Counted from the stretch's first letter, positions 17,030 through 26,216 are shown. The stretch is DNA of 64,000 nt from Streptacidiphilus sp041262165 (GCF_041262165.1 NZ_JBGCBY010000030.1:39118-103117), one strand, 5' to 3'. Notes: a model not told the origin generated them from the sequence alone. A program made the numbers and translations.

Positions 17030-17030
17030 T

Positions 17031-17054
17031 CCGTCCGCCCCTTGGGGCGGACGG
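17031..17054. terminator. Hairpin terminator after the GH26-like gene
   Basis: CCGTCCGCCCC and GGGGCGGACGG form a perfect 11-bp inverted repeat with a 2-base centre, beginning 2 bp after the stop codon. Confidence 0.7.
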
Positions 17055-17183
17055 CCCCGAAACGAGTCCCGGAAAGACCCACCTCTTCGAGCCACGATGC
17101 CCGATCATGGCTGAAAGCACCGTTGTGAGTGCTTCGGCAAGCACCCCTGTGCAAAGCTCCCGTTCCGATGAGCCACACTTGTT

Positions 17184-17197
17184 GTGATTGATCGCAC
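17184..17197. promoter_or_regulatory. Candidate Crp autoregulatory site
   Basis: GTGATTGATCGCAC has GTG and CAC half sites with an 8-bp spacer, as expected for the Streptomyces Crp box, and overlaps a CACA-N5-TGTG dyad at 17174-17186. It is 65 bp before the crp start codon. Autoregulation is an inference. Confidence 0.35.
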
Positions 17198-17261
17198 TGT
17201 TTCCCGGTCGGGCATGATGGGGATCGCACCTCAAGCCTGCACGGCCGACAAGGAGGACCGA

Positions 17262-17936
17262 GTGGACGACGTTCTGCGGCGCGCCCCGCTCTTCACTGCT
17301 CTGGACGACGAGCAGGCTGCCGAGCTGCGCGCCTCCATGACGGAGACCACGCTCGCGCGCGGCGAGTCCCTGTTTCACGAGGGCGACCCCGGCGACCGGC
17401 TCTACGTCATCGTCGAGGGCAAGGTGAAGCTGCACCGGACATCGGCGGACGGGCGCGAGAACATGCTGGCCGTGGTCGGCCCGAGCGAGATGATCGGCGA
17501 GCTGTCGCTGTTCGACCCGGGCCCGCGCACCGCCACCGCCTCGGCGCTGACCGAGGTCAAGCTGCTCGGGCTGGGCCACGGCGACCTGCAGCCCTGGCTG
17601 ACGACCCGCCCCGAGGTCGCCATCTCGCTGCTCCGGGCCATCGCCCGCCGCCTGCGTCGTACCAACGACGTCATGTCGGACCTGGTCTTCTCGGACGTCC
17701 CCGGCCGTGTCGCCAAGGCGCTGCTCGACCTGTCGCGCCGCTTCGGCGTGCAGTCCGACGAGGGCATCCACGTCGTCCACGACCTCACCCAGGAGGAACT
17801 GGCGCAGCTCGTCGGCGCCTCGCGGGAGACGGTCAACAAGGCACTGGCCGACTTCGCCGGACGCGGCTGGCTGCGTCTGGAGGCTCGCGCCGTGATCCTG
17901 CTGGACGTCGAGCGGCTGGCACGCCGCTCGCGCTGA
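17262..17936 (+). CDS. crp: Crp, cAMP receptor protein family transcriptional regulator
   Basis: 224 residues from GTG 17262 with AAGGAGG 5 bases upstream. The start VDDVLRRAPLFTALDDEQA and the cyclic-nucleotide-binding motif GELSLFDPGPRTATA (phosphate-binding cassette) closely match Streptomyces coelicolor Crp. The DNA-binding helix-turn-helix is LTQEELAQLVGASRETVNK, followed by RGWLRLEARAVILL. In Streptomyces Crp controls spore germination, development and antibiotic synthesis. Hairpins follow the gene, so it is probably monocistronic. Confidence 0.95.
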   Translation: MDDVLRRAPLFTALDDEQAAELRASMTETTLARGESLFHEGDPGDRLYVIVEGKVKLHRTSADGRENMLAVVGPSEMIGELSLFDPGPRTATASALTEVKLLGLGHGDLQPWLTTRPEVAISLLRAIARRLRRTNDVMSDLVFSDVPGRVAKALLDLSRRFGVQSDEGIHVVHDLTQEELAQLVGASRETVNKALADFAGRGWLRLEARAVILLDVERLARRSR

Positions 17937-17958
17937 CCCGACCTGGTCAGAGCGTCGA

Positions 17959-17978
17959 CGAGTCGACCAGTCGACTCG
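17959..17978. repeat. Short inverted repeat downstream of crp
   Basis: CGAGTCGAC and GTCGACTCG form a perfect 9-bp inverted repeat with a 2-bp centre, 12 bp before the main terminator stem. It may be a secondary terminator or a slippage product of GTCGAC. Confidence 0.5.
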
Positions 17979-17989
17979 CCTGATCAACC

Positions 17990-18027
17990 GGTGAGGGGGT
18001 ACGGCCGTCCGGCCGTACCCCCTCACC
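17990..18027. terminator. Bidirectional hairpin terminator
   Basis: A perfect 17-bp stem (left arm GGTGAGGGGGTACGGCC) with a 4-base loop between convergent crp and the MBL-fold gene. It can serve both. Confidence 0.85.
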
Positions 18028-18051
18028 CGTTCGTGCGACCTCGTCCTACTG

Positions 18052-18846
18052 TCAGATCAACCCGTGTTCGCGCAGGTACTCCAGCTGCGCCCGCACCGAC
18101 CACTCCGCCGCAGGCCACAGCGCCCGGTCGACGTCCGCGTACACCCGGGCGACCACCTGCTCGGGCGTCCGGCAGCCGGCCTCGACCGCGGTCTCCACCT
18201 GCGCCAGCCTGGACGCCCGGTGGGCCAGGTAGAACTCGACCGTGTCCAGCGCGTCGGCCAGCACCGGACCGTGTCCCGGCAGCACCGTCCGCACCCCGTG
18301 CTCCGCCGCGAGGGAACGCAGCCGCCGCAGCGAGTCCAGGTAGTCGCCGAGCCGCCCGTCCGGGTGCGCCACCACCGTCGTGCCGCGACCCAGCACCGTG
18401 TCACCGGTCAGCACGGCCCCGTCGGCGGGCAGCTGGAAGCACAGCGAGTCGGAGGTGTGTCCAGGCGTGCCCACAATGCGCAGCTCCAGGCCGCCCAGCT
18501 CCAGCACCTGCCCGTGCTGGAGCCCCTCCTCGCCCAGCCGCAGAGCGGGATCGAGTGCCCGCACCCCGCTGCCGCTCAGCTCGGCGAAACGAGAGGCGCC
18601 CTCGGCGTGGTCCGGATGGCCGTGCGTCAGCAGGGTGGCCGCTACCCGGCGTCCGCTCCGCTCGACGTGGTCGAGCACCGCGCGCAGATGCCCCTCGTCC
18701 AGCGGGCCCGGGTCCACCACGACCGCCAACTCGGAGCCCGGCTCGGCCAGCACCCAGGTGTTGGTCCCGTCCAGAGTCATCGGCGAGGCGTTCGGCGCGA
18801 GCACGCAGAACGCGCGATCAGTGGCCTGACCTGCGATGCCACTCAT
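18052..18846 (-). CDS. MBL-fold metallohydrolase
   Basis: A 264-residue metallo-beta-lactamase-fold protein. The metal site is THGHPDHAEGA, with further ligands at GTPGHTSDSL and LTGDTVLGRG. Later comes VLPGHGPVLADA. The C-terminal region after 190 is a helical winged extension seen in this branch (lactamase_B2-like hydrolases). Its start overlaps the stop of the NUDIX gene by 4 bp (ATGA), so the two are coupled. The substrate is unknown. The association with a NUDIX gene next to crp is conserved in Streptomyces. Confidence 0.8.
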   Translation of the reverse strand: MSGIAGQATDRAFCVLAPNASPMTLDGTNTWVLAEPGSELAVVVDPGPLDEGHLRAVLDHVERSGRRVAATLLTHGHPDHAEGASRFAELSGSGVRALDPALRLGEEGLQHGQVLELGGLELRIVGTPGHTSDSLCFQLPADGAVLTGDTVLGRGTTVVAHPDGRLGDYLDSLRRLRSLAAEHGVRTVLPGHGPVLADALDTVEFYLAHRASRLAQVETAVEAGCRTPEQVVARVYADVDRALWPAAEWSVRAQLEYLREHGLI

Positions 18847-19784
18847 GTTCCCGCTCCCATCGTCAGCTCCGGGTGCCCGGACCAGCTGACGGACACCCGG
18901 CCGTCCACGATCTGCGCCCGGGCCATGATCGGGGCGATCTCGCGCTTCCGCGCCGCTTCCAGCGCCTGGGCCGCCGCTCCGTACGGCTCCAGCTCGCGCA
19001 GCGTGGTGACGGTCGGCGGAAGCATCAGGAACTCGCCGCTCTCGGCCCGCCGCACCGCCTCACCGGGCGACAGCCACTCCACCCGGTCCGCCTCGCCCGG
19101 CACCTCCGCCGTCCGCTGCCCCTCGGGCACGGCCGCGACGAAGAACCAGGTGTCGTAGCGGCGCTCCTCGAACTCCGGCGTGATCCAACGCGCCCACCCG
19201 CCCAGCAGGTCGCTGCGCAGCACCAGTCCACGCCGGGTCAGGAACTCCGCGAAGGACAGCTCGTGCCCCTCCAGCGCCACCCGGTCCGCGCGCCACTGCT
19301 CGCCGCTGACGTCGGCGACCACCGAATGCTCGTCGGCGCCCGCCAGCAGGACCCCGGCCTCCTCAAAGGTCTCCCGCACCGCCGCGCACACCACGGCCCG
19401 CGCCGTCTCGGGCGGGCAGCCCAGCCGCACGCCCCACTCCTCGGCCGACGGCCCGGCCCAGCCGATGGCCGTCGTGCCGTCCCGCGGATCGACGCCACCG
19501 CCCGGATACGCGTACATGCCGCCCGCGAACGCCATCGAGGATCGACGGCGCAGCAGGTACGCCTGCAGGCCGGCCTCCGCGCGCTCCGCGCGAGACTCAG
19601 CCCCGCGAGCCTCAGCGCCGCCCACGTGGTTACGCAGCAGCACCACCGTCGACGCCAGCCTCGGCTGCGGCGGTGTCAGCTCGCCGCGGACCAGCGCGTC
19701 GATTCGCTGCGCCCAGCTCGGCGGCAGCGGGTTGCCCTGCGGCCGGCCCGGCGTCCGACCCTGCGGTTCGTCCCGATCACTCAT
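18843..19784 (-). CDS. NUDIX hydrolase with large insertions
   Basis: A 313-residue protein with a split Nudix box: GGGVDPRDG, then about 25 residues later AAVRETFEEAGVLL. This large-insertion architecture is typical of the NUDT19/acyl-CoA-type Nudix proteins. The region MYAYPGG begins the box. Another insertion between 165 and 205 (SFAEFLTRRGLVLRSDLLG, ARWITPEFEERRYDTWFFV) also matches that branch. It is coupled by ATGA overlap to the MBL hydrolase. The likely substrate is a CoA derivative, inferred from the family only. Confidence 0.8.
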   Translation of the reverse strand: MSDRDEPQGRTPGRPQGNPLPPSWAQRIDALVRGELTPPQPRLASTVVLLRNHVGGAEARGAESRAERAEAGLQAYLLRRRSSMAFAGGMYAYPGGGVDPRDGTTAIGWAGPSAEEWGVRLGCPPETARAVVCAAVRETFEEAGVLLAGADEHSVVADVSGEQWRADRVALEGHELSFAEFLTRRGLVLRSDLLGGWARWITPEFEERRYDTWFFVAAVPEGQRTAEVPGEADRVEWLSPGEAVRRAESGEFLMLPPTVTTLRELEPYGAAAQALEAARKREIAPIMARAQIVDGRVSVSWSGHPELTMGAGT

Positions 19785-19867
19785 GCCCGGATCGTACGGC
19801 GCGGCCGGTTACAACGGCGGGGCAGGTTAGCGCCGCAGCACCGCAGCAACCCGCCCCGCCGGAGAAC

Positions 19868-20344
19868 TCACTCCCCGCTGACGCGGACCTGAATCTCCAC
19901 CTCGACGGGCGCGTCCAGCGGCAGCACCGCGACGCCGACCGCACTGCGGGCGTGCACCCCGGCCGCGCCGAGGACCTCGCCCAGCAGCTCGCTCGCGCCG
20001 TTGACCACGCCGGGCTGGGCGGTGAAGTCGGGTGCGGACGCGACAAAACCGACGACCTTGACGACCTGCTCGATCCGGTCCAGGTCACCGATCACGGACT
20101 TCACCGCGGCAAGGGCGTTCAGCGCGCAGATCCGCGCCTGCTCCTTGGCCTCTTCTGCGGTCACCTCGGCGCCGACCTTGCCGGTCAGCGCGAGCTTGCC
20201 GCCGACCATGGGCAGCTGGCCGGAGGTGAACACGTACTCACCGGAGCGCACGGCGGGGACGTACGACGCCAGCGGGGGCACCACCTGCGGCAGCTCCAGA
20301 CCGAGCTCGGCGAGTTTGCTCTCCACCCTGCCGACCGCGCCCAT
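19868..20344 (-). CDS. RidA-family protein (reactive imine/enamine deaminase-like)
   Basis: 158 residues from ATG 20344 with GGGAGAAG 5 bases upstream. RidA landmarks include VFTSGQLPMVGGKL, ALNALAAVKSVIGDL and the C-terminal LPLDAPVEVEIQVRV. RidA proteins release ammonia from reactive 2-aminoacrylate. The canonical active-site Arg near the C-terminus appears replaced by the VEIQVRV context, so this may be a RidA-like paralogue (YjgH/Rid group). The start codon overlaps the stop of the DUF4177 gene in TGATG. Confidence 0.85.
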   Translation of the reverse strand: MGAVGRVESKLAELGLELPQVVPPLASYVPAVRSGEYVFTSGQLPMVGGKLALTGKVGAEVTAEEAKEQARICALNALAAVKSVIGDLDRIEQVVKVVGFVASAPDFTAQPGVVNGASELLGEVLGAAGVHARSAVGVAVLPLDAPVEVEIQVRVSGE

Positions 20345-20499
20345 CAGGACTTCTCCCGCTTCAGGTAGGCGACAAGCTGCTCCGAGTTGGGTCCGGGAAC
20401 GACCTGGACCAGCTCCCAGCCGTCCTCGCCCCAGTTGTCCAGAATCTGCTTCGTCGCATGCACCAGCAGCGGCACCGTCACGTATTCCCACTTGGTCAT
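20344..20499 (-). CDS. Tiny DUF4177-type protein
   Basis: A 51-residue protein translated directly from the minus strand: MTKWEYVTVPLLVHATKQ, ILDNWGEDGWELVQVV, then PGPNSEQLVAYLKREKS. The GWELVQV core is the DUF4177 hallmark, and this very short form upstream of a RidA gene is standard in Streptomyces. Its stop and the RidA start share one base (TGATG), giving tight coupling. The function is unknown. It is easily missed because of its size. Confidence 0.9.
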   Translation of the reverse strand: MTKWEYVTVPLLVHATKQILDNWGEDGWELVQVVPGPNSEQLVAYLKREKS

Positions 20500-20705
20500 G
20501 GGTGGACTCTAACGGTTCGCCGGGACGGTCGAGCGCCTGTGATCTGCGACACAAAGAGGTGCAAAGCACTCGCGGTGGCAAGGCGACTCCCGACGGCGGA
20601 CGCGGGTCGTGGTTACGCTCGCCAGAAGGGCAGAGTCTGCAGGAGCGGTAAGCAGGGACCAGCTGAACAGCAGTCAGCGGACGGATCAGCGGACGGAGAC
20701 GCATC

Positions 20706-21758
20706 ATGCCGGACTGGGAGGGCGTGCGGCTGCACGTCGTCAGCGGCAAGGGCGGGACGGGCAAGACCACGGTCGCCGCTGCCCTGGCGATGGCGTTGGC
20801 CGCCGAGGGCAAGCGCACGCTGCTGGTCGAGGTCGAGGAGCGGCAGGGGATCGCCGAGCTGTTCGGCATCTCGGCCCTGCCCTACGAGGAGCGGAAGGTC
20901 GCCAGTGTCGGCCCGGGCGCGCTCGGGCGCGGCGGCAGCGCCAAGGCAGGGCGCGAGGGGGAGGTCTTCGCGCTCGCCATCGACATCGAGCAGGCCCTGC
21001 TCGAGTACCTGGAGATGTTCTACAAGCTCGGGCGTGCCGGAAAGGCCCTGCGCAAGGTCGGCTTCATCGACTTCGCGACCACCATCGCCCCCGGCCTGCG
21101 GGACGTCCTGCTGACCGGCAAGGCCTGCGAAGCCGTACGCCGCAAGGGCCCGGACGGGCGGCGGGTGTACGACGCGGTGGTGATGGACGCGCCGCCGACC
21201 GGGCGGGTCAGCCGCTTCCTCAACATCAACACCGAGGTGGCGGGCCTGGCCAGATTCGGCCCGGTCTTCACGCAGTCGCAGGCCGTCATGCGGGTGATCC
21301 AGTCGCCGGAGACGGCCGTGCACCTGGTGACCCTGCTCGAGGAGATGCCCGTGCAGGAGACCGTGGACGGCGTCGCCGAGCTGCGCGCTGGGGGCCTGCC
21401 GGTGGGCGGGGTGTTCGTCAACATGGTGCGGCCGCCGATCCTGGACGAGGCGGCGATACTGGCCGCCGAAGGCGACCACCGCGAGGAGTTGGCGTTGGCG
21501 CTGGCCGACGCGGGCGTGGGCGCGCGGCGCGGCGGGGGAGCGCGGAAGACGGTGCCGGCCGCGACCAGGAAGCTGGTGGAGCCACTGCTCGCGCAGGGGC
21601 GCGAGCACGCGGCCCGGGTGCTGCTGGAGCGCGACCAGCGCGCGGACGTCCAGGCACTGAAACTGCCCACCTACGAACTGCCGCTGCTCAGCGGCGGCGT
21701 GGACCTGGGCGGGCTGTACCGCCTGGCGGCGGCACTGAAGAACGAGGGGGCAGCGTGA
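20706..21758 (+). CDS. ArsA/Get3-like ATPase, first of a pair
   Basis: A 350-residue protein with the deviant Walker A motif GKGGTGKT at 14-21 (signature lysine Lys15), the switch-like motif VVMDAPPTGRVSRFL and a C-terminal region QALKLPTYELPLLSGGVDL. ArsA-family ATPases transport arsenite or, as Get3/TRC40, target tail-anchored proteins; in Streptomyces this tandem pair has no arsenite pump. Its stop overlaps the start of the second ATPase (GTGA). The two may form a heterodimer. The start has GGAG 8 bases upstream. Confidence 0.85.
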   Translation: MPDWEGVRLHVVSGKGGTGKTTVAAALAMALAAEGKRTLLVEVEERQGIAELFGISALPYEERKVASVGPGALGRGGSAKAGREGEVFALAIDIEQALLEYLEMFYKLGRAGKALRKVGFIDFATTIAPGLRDVLLTGKACEAVRRKGPDGRRVYDAVVMDAPPTGRVSRFLNINTEVAGLARFGPVFTQSQAVMRVIQSPETAVHLVTLLEEMPVQETVDGVAELRAGGLPVGGVFVNMVRPPILDEAAILAAEGDHREELALALADAGVGARRGGGARKTVPAATRKLVEPLLAQGREHAARVLLERDQRADVQALKLPTYELPLLSGGVDLGGLYRLAAALKNEGAA

Positions 21759-23071
21759 GTACCGCAACCAAGGGTCGTGAACCGGGTCGTGAACCCGGGC
21801 GTGAACCGGCTCGCGACCAGGCCCGTGACCCGCTGGCAGGGCTGCGGCTGGACGTCGACGCCCTGATCGACGATCCGGCGACGTCGATCATCGTCTGCTG
21901 CGGCTCGGGCGGTGTAGGCAAGACCACGACCGCCGCGGCGCTGGGCCTGCGGGCGGCGGAGCGCGGACGCAAGGTGGTCGTTCTGACCATCGACCCGGCG
22001 CGCCGGCTGGCGCAGTCCATGGGCCTGACCGAGCTCGACAACACTCCCCGGGTCGTCAAGGGAGTCAGCGGGTCCGGTGAGCTGCAGGCGATGATGCTGG
22101 ACATGAAGCGGACCTTCGACGAGGTCGTGCTCGCCCACGCCGATCCCGAGCGGGCCCGGCAGATCATGGAGAACCCGTTCTACCAGTCACTCTCGTCCGG
22201 CTTCGCCGGGACGCAGGAGTACATGGCGATGGAGAAGCTGGGCCAGTTGCAGGCCGCTCGCAGCTGGGACCTGATCGTCGTGGACACTCCGCCCAGCCGC
22301 TCCGCGCTGGACTTCCTGGACGCGCCCAACCGCCTCGGCTCCTTCCTCGACGGCAAGCTGATCCGGGTGCTGATGGCGCCGGCGAAGGTCGGCGGGCGCG
22401 GTGCGATGAAGTTCCTCAATGTGGGGATGAACATGTTCACCGGCGTGCTCGGCAAGGTGCTGGGCGCGAACGTGCTGCAGGACGTGTCGACCTTCGTCGC
22501 GGCGATGGACTCCATGTTCGGAGGCTTCCGCGAGCGGGCGGACCGCACCTACGCACTGCTGCAGGCACCGGGCACGGCGTTCCTGGTGGTGGCCGCTCCG
22601 GAGCGGGACGCGCTGCGCGAGGCCGCGTACTTCGTGGACCGGCTGGAGACGGACCGGATGCCGCTGGCGGGGCTGGTCCTGAACCGGGTGCACCGCACGG
22701 GCGCGCCGCAGTTGACCGCGGAGCGTGCGCTGGCCGCCGCGGAGACGCTGGAGTCCCAGGACCAGGAAGCGCAGGAGCCGCAGGAGTCCACGGAGAACGA
22801 CGCCGAAGGCGCGGAGGACGCAGCTGTGGGCGCCCTCCCCCCGGAGCCCGCCCTTCTCGCGGAGACTCTCTCGGAGACGGAGCTGCTCGCTGCCGGGCTG
22901 CTGCGGCTGCACGCGGACCGGGTGCGGACGATCACGCATGAGCGGCGGATGCGGGACCGCTTCGTCTCGGTCTATCCGGACGTGCCGCTGGTGGAGGTCC
23001 CGGCGCTGGCCGGGGATGTGCACGACCTGGACGGCCTGCGCGAGATCGGCGAACGGCTGGGCACAGGCTGA
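21755..23071 (+). CDS. ArsA/Get3-like ATPase, second of a pair
   Basis: 438 residues from GTG 21755 (GAGGGGG upstream, 4-bp overlap). The N-terminus carries a REPGREPGREP repeat. The Walker A is CGSGGVGKT near 49-57, so the signature lysine of the deviant Walker A is replaced by Ser, unlike its partner. Further ATPase motifs are VLTIDPARRLAQS, LIVVDTPPSRSALDFLDAP and VLNRVHRTG. Residues 330-380 are an acidic Glu/Gln-rich insertion (QDQEAQEPQESTENDAEG). Presumably it works with the first ATPase in one complex near the membrane. Confidence 0.85.
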   Translation: MSTATKGREPGREPGREPARDQARDPLAGLRLDVDALIDDPATSIIVCCGSGGVGKTTTAAALGLRAAERGRKVVVLTIDPARRLAQSMGLTELDNTPRVVKGVSGSGELQAMMLDMKRTFDEVVLAHADPERARQIMENPFYQSLSSGFAGTQEYMAMEKLGQLQAARSWDLIVVDTPPSRSALDFLDAPNRLGSFLDGKLIRVLMAPAKVGGRGAMKFLNVGMNMFTGVLGKVLGANVLQDVSTFVAAMDSMFGGFRERADRTYALLQAPGTAFLVVAAPERDALREAAYFVDRLETDRMPLAGLVLNRVHRTGAPQLTAERALAAAETLESQDQEAQEPQESTENDAEGAEDAAVGALPPEPALLAETLSETELLAAGLLRLHADRVRTITHERRMRDRFVSVYPDVPLVEVPALAGDVHDLDGLREIGERLGTG

Positions 23072-23240
23072 AGGTTGAGGGCAGCCTGACTGCAGTCCGC
23101 AGTCTGGCGGCAGGTCGGCTGGACGGCAGGTCGCAGTGCGACTGCGCGGCAGCCGGAGAGCGGCAGCCCGACAGCGGCCCGCGGGTCCGGCCGTGCGGGG
23201 GCCGGATCACGCGGAGCGTGCAACCGGGCGAGAACCGGGG

Positions 23241-23558
23241 TCAGCCTGCTTCGGCGTAGTCCGGATCTCCGATGGAGAAGGTCTGCTCGTACTCGGTACG
23301 AGCGGTCTCCAGGAGCCGGCGCCAAGAGATCACTGTCGGCCTGCGACGCAGCAGGGCTCTCCGCTCCCGCTCGGTCATTCCCCCCCACACGCCGAACTCG
23401 ACGCGATTGTCGAGGGCGTCCGCCAGGCATTCCGTACGCACCGGGCAACCGGTGCACACTGCCTTGGCGCGGTTCTGCGCCGCCCCCTGAACGAACAGTT
23501 CGTCCGGATCACTGGTGCGGCAGGCTGCCTGCGCACTCCAGTCGTCAACCCAGCCCAT
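23241..23558 (-). CDS. wblA: WblA, WhiB-like iron-sulfur regulator
   Basis: 105 residues from ATG 23558, the start used by Streptomyces WblA, with GGAGAGGA about 10 bases upstream. Four conserved cysteines (13, 35, 38, 44) bind a [4Fe-4S] cluster, followed by GVWGG at 56-60 and the basic motif TERERRALLRRRP. Positions ELFVQGAAQNRAKAVC match WblA closely. WblA is a global repressor of antibiotic production and promotes sporulation. A long intergenic region with two dyads separates it from the divergent penicillin-binding-protein gene. Confidence 0.93.
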   Translation of the reverse strand: MGWVDDWSAQAACRTSDPDELFVQGAAQNRAKAVCTGCPVRTECLADALDNRVEFGVWGGMTERERRALLRRRPTVISWRRLLETARTEYEQTFSIGDPDYAEAG

Positions 23559-23713
23559 GCTGGTGCCGTCCTCTCCCGAATCGAGGCTCCCCCACGGCGG
23601 CAACGGCATATTCGCTGTTGCCAGTTGAGGACGTTACGGAAGAAGAGCAGGTTGCAACAGCCCCTTGGGGCCCAAACCTGTATGGCCCGTTCGGACTATG
23701 CGTACGGGGGAGA

Positions 23714-23845
23714 TCACCCACTGGAGTGACCGCAGGTAAGAAGGCCGGACAGGCTTCGGGGACCTGTGCGACCTACTCCACCGGCTTTAGTTCCTGGCAT
23801 ATGACCGCGATACGGACAGATCTCATCACCCACAAGAGTGAGATC
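23714..23845. promoter_or_regulatory. Two near-identical dyads between wblA and the PBP gene
   Basis: TCACCCACTGGAGTGA (23714-23729) and TCACCCACAAGAGTGA (23826-23841) differ only in the two middle bases. The second is nested in a larger dyad with arms GATCTCA and TGAGATC (23819-23845). Nearby GTAACC and GTAAGG at 23911-23927 resemble MtrA half sites. The 378 bp between wblA and the PBP gene otherwise hold no gene. Confidence 0.5.
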
Positions 23846-23936
23846 AGCGGGCGCACAGCAACTTGTCGCAAGCTTGTGACAAGAGTAGGCGAACAGATGC
23901 CCGCCTGTCCGGGTAACCGCCACGTAAGGTTCTGCC

Positions 23937-26216
23937 ATGGCAGCGAATGGCTCTGGATCCCCCCTTCACAAGGTCGGCCTCGGTGTGCGCCTGCTCGGCG
24001 CGAGCGTGCTGGCAGGCACTCTCGTCGCAGGGCTGGCCCTCCCGGCCGTCGGTGCGCTCGGACTCAGCGCGAAGTCAGCCGCCAACGACTTCAACAACAT
24101 TCCCGACACGTTCACCGCTCCGCCGCTCTCGCAGGCGTCGACGATCTACGACGCCAACGGCGGGGTGATCGCGAAGGTCTACTCCCGCGACCGCACGGTC
24201 GTGCCGCTCAGCCAGATCGCCCCGGTGATGCGCAGCGCCCTCATCGACATCGAGGACAACCGCTTCTACCAGCACGGCGCGATCGACCTCAAGGGCACCC
24301 TGCGCGCACTGACCAAGAACGCGGGCTCCAGCGGCGTCTCCCAGGGCGGATCGACGCTGACGCAGCAGTACGTGAAGAACGTCTTCGTGGAAGAGGCCGG
24401 GGACGACCAGACGAAGGTACTGCAGGCACAACAGCAGACCATCGGCCGCAAGATCCAGGAATTGAAGTACGCGATCAAGCTGGAGGAGACGCTCTCCAAG
24501 GACCAGATCCTCGCGGACTACCTGAACATCACCTTCTTCGGTGAGCACGCCTATGGCATCGAGGCCGGGGCCGAGCGCTACTTCAGCGTCCACGCCAGCC
24601 AGTTGACCATCCCGCAGGCGGCGCTGCTGGCGGGCATGGTGCAGTCGCCCACCAACTACGACCCGATCGTGTACCCGATCGACGCCAAGACCCGCCGGGA
24701 CACGGTGCTGGACCAGATGGCGAAGTACGGCACCATCACCGAGGCCCAGGCCACGGCGGCGAAGGCCACCCCGCTCGGCCTCAAGGTGAGCCGGGCGCAG
24801 GAGGGCTGCATCACCGCGAAGGGCGGCGAGGCATTCTTCTGCGACTACGTGCAGCACGTCTTCCTGAACAGCTCCAGCTTCGGTGCCACACCGCAGGCGC
24901 GGCAGGCGCTGTGGGACGCCGGCGGCCTCTCGATCCACACCACGCTCGACCCCAAGGCGCAGAAGTCCCTGCAGGCGTCGGTCACCTCGCACGTCTACGC
25001 CGGTGACAAGGCTGCGACGGCGATGACCATCGTCCAGCCGGGCACCGGCAAGATCGTCGCGATGGGCCAGAGCCGCCCGTACGGCAACGGCAGCGGCGGC
25101 AACCAGACCACCCTGAACTACAACGTCGACCGCACCATGGGCGGCGGCGGCGGCTTCCCCACCGGCTCGACGTTCAAGCCGATCACGGCGGCGGCGGCGC
25201 TGGACTCCGGCAACTTCACCATGGACCAGACGTACGACTCCCCGTACCAGGAGCCGTACCCGGCGATGACGGACTGCCAGGGCAACAACCTCCTGGCCGT
25301 CTCCAACCCGCCGGACCAGAACGACTCCAAGACCCTGGTCGGCCCGTTCAACATGCCCACCGCGATGGCACTGTCGGTGAACACCTACTTCGTACCGCTG
25401 GAAGGGGCCGTCGGCCTCTGCAACGTGGTGAAGATGATGAACAAGGTGGGCATCACCACCCAGGCCACGTACAAGACCGGCACGCACACCCTCGCGCCGA
25501 TCCAGCAGGTCCAGTCGCTGACCCTGGGGACCAACAGCCTCACCCCGCTGGAGATGGCCAACGTCTACGCGACCTTCGCGTCCCGCGGCCTCTACTGCTC
25601 GCCGACCGCGATCACCTCGGTGACCACGGTGGACCACAAGAGCCTGCCGGTGCCCGGCGCCAACTGCACCCAGGTGATGTCGCAGAACACCGCCGACTCG
25701 ATCACCTCCATGCTGAAGGGCGTGATCGACGACGGCACCGGCGCGGCCGACGGCTTCAGCGACGGACGGCCGAGCGCGGGCAAGACCGGTACGACGGACA
25801 GCCACAAGCAGGTCTGGTTCGTGGGCTTCACCCCGCAGCTCTCCGGCGCCACCGTGGTCAGTGACACCGGCACGAAGATCACCAGCCTCGAGGACGGCCA
25901 GTCCATCGGCGGAACGACCCCGTACCCGGTCTTCGGCAGCACCGTCGCCGGGCCGATCTGGCACGACGCCATGAGCGGCGCGCTCTCCGGGCTCCCGTTC
26001 GTCGACTTCAACACCGTCCCCCTGCCTGCCAAGGTCACCAAGTCCAACGGCGGCAACACCGCCGGCGCCACGGCGGGCACGACCGCCGGTACCACGACGG
26101 GTACGACGACCGGGACGAACGGCGGCACCGCCAGCGGGACGAACGGCGGAATCATCGCCGGTCTCCTCGGCGGCAAGACCGGTGGGAAGACCGGCGGCAA
26201 GACCGGCGGCCACTGA
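23937..26216 (+). CDS. Bifunctional penicillin-binding protein (transglycosylase/transpeptidase)
   Basis: A 759-residue class A PBP with one N-terminal membrane helix at about 17-40. The glycosyltransferase domain shows EDNRFYQHGAIDLKG, GGSTLTQQYVKN and LSKDQILADYLN. The transpeptidase domain has the SxxK motif GSTFKP, then SVN, and GKTGTTDSHKQVWFVG. The C-terminus is a Gly/Thr repeat (GTTTGTTTGT and GGKTGGKTGGKTGG). It polymerises and cross-links peptidoglycan on the outer face of the membrane. It is divergent from wblA and ends at a strong terminator. Confidence 0.92.
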   Translation: MAANGSGSPLHKVGLGVRLLGASVLAGTLVAGLALPAVGALGLSAKSAANDFNNIPDTFTAPPLSQASTIYDANGGVIAKVYSRDRTVVPLSQIAPVMRSALIDIEDNRFYQHGAIDLKGTLRALTKNAGSSGVSQGGSTLTQQYVKNVFVEEAGDDQTKVLQAQQQTIGRKIQELKYAIKLEETLSKDQILADYLNITFFGEHAYGIEAGAERYFSVHASQLTIPQAALLAGMVQSPTNYDPIVYPIDAKTRRDTVLDQMAKYGTITEAQATAAKATPLGLKVSRAQEGCITAKGGEAFFCDYVQHVFLNSSSFGATPQARQALWDAGGLSIHTTLDPKAQKSLQASVTSHVYAGDKAATAMTIVQPGTGKIVAMGQSRPYGNGSGGNQTTLNYNVDRTMGGGGGFPTGSTFKPITAAAALDSGNFTMDQTYDSPYQEPYPAMTDCQGNNLLAVSNPPDQNDSKTLVGPFNMPTAMALSVNTYFVPLEGAVGLCNVVKMMNKVGITTQATYKTGTHTLAPIQQVQSLTLGTNSLTPLEMANVYATFASRGLYCSPTAITSVTTVDHKSLPVPGANCTQVMSQNTADSITSMLKGVIDDGTGAADGFSDGRPSAGKTGTTDSHKQVWFVGFTPQLSGATVVSDTGTKITSLEDGQSIGGTTPYPVFGSTVAGPIWHDAMSGALSGLPFVDFNTVPLPAKVTKSNGGNTAGATAGTTAGTTTGTTTGTNGGTASGTNGGIIAGLLGGKTGGKTGGKTGGH

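Noticed and set aside
20706..23071. Arsenic resistance operon
   Set aside because: The two ArsA-like ATPases lack an ArsB/Acr3 pump, reductase or adjacent ArsR; the pair is a conserved Streptomyces locus of other function.
24075..26213. Long minus-strand frame opposite the penicillin-binding protein
   Set aside because: Composition is Arg/Gly/His-rich with no recognisable family, while the plus strand carries all PBP motifs.
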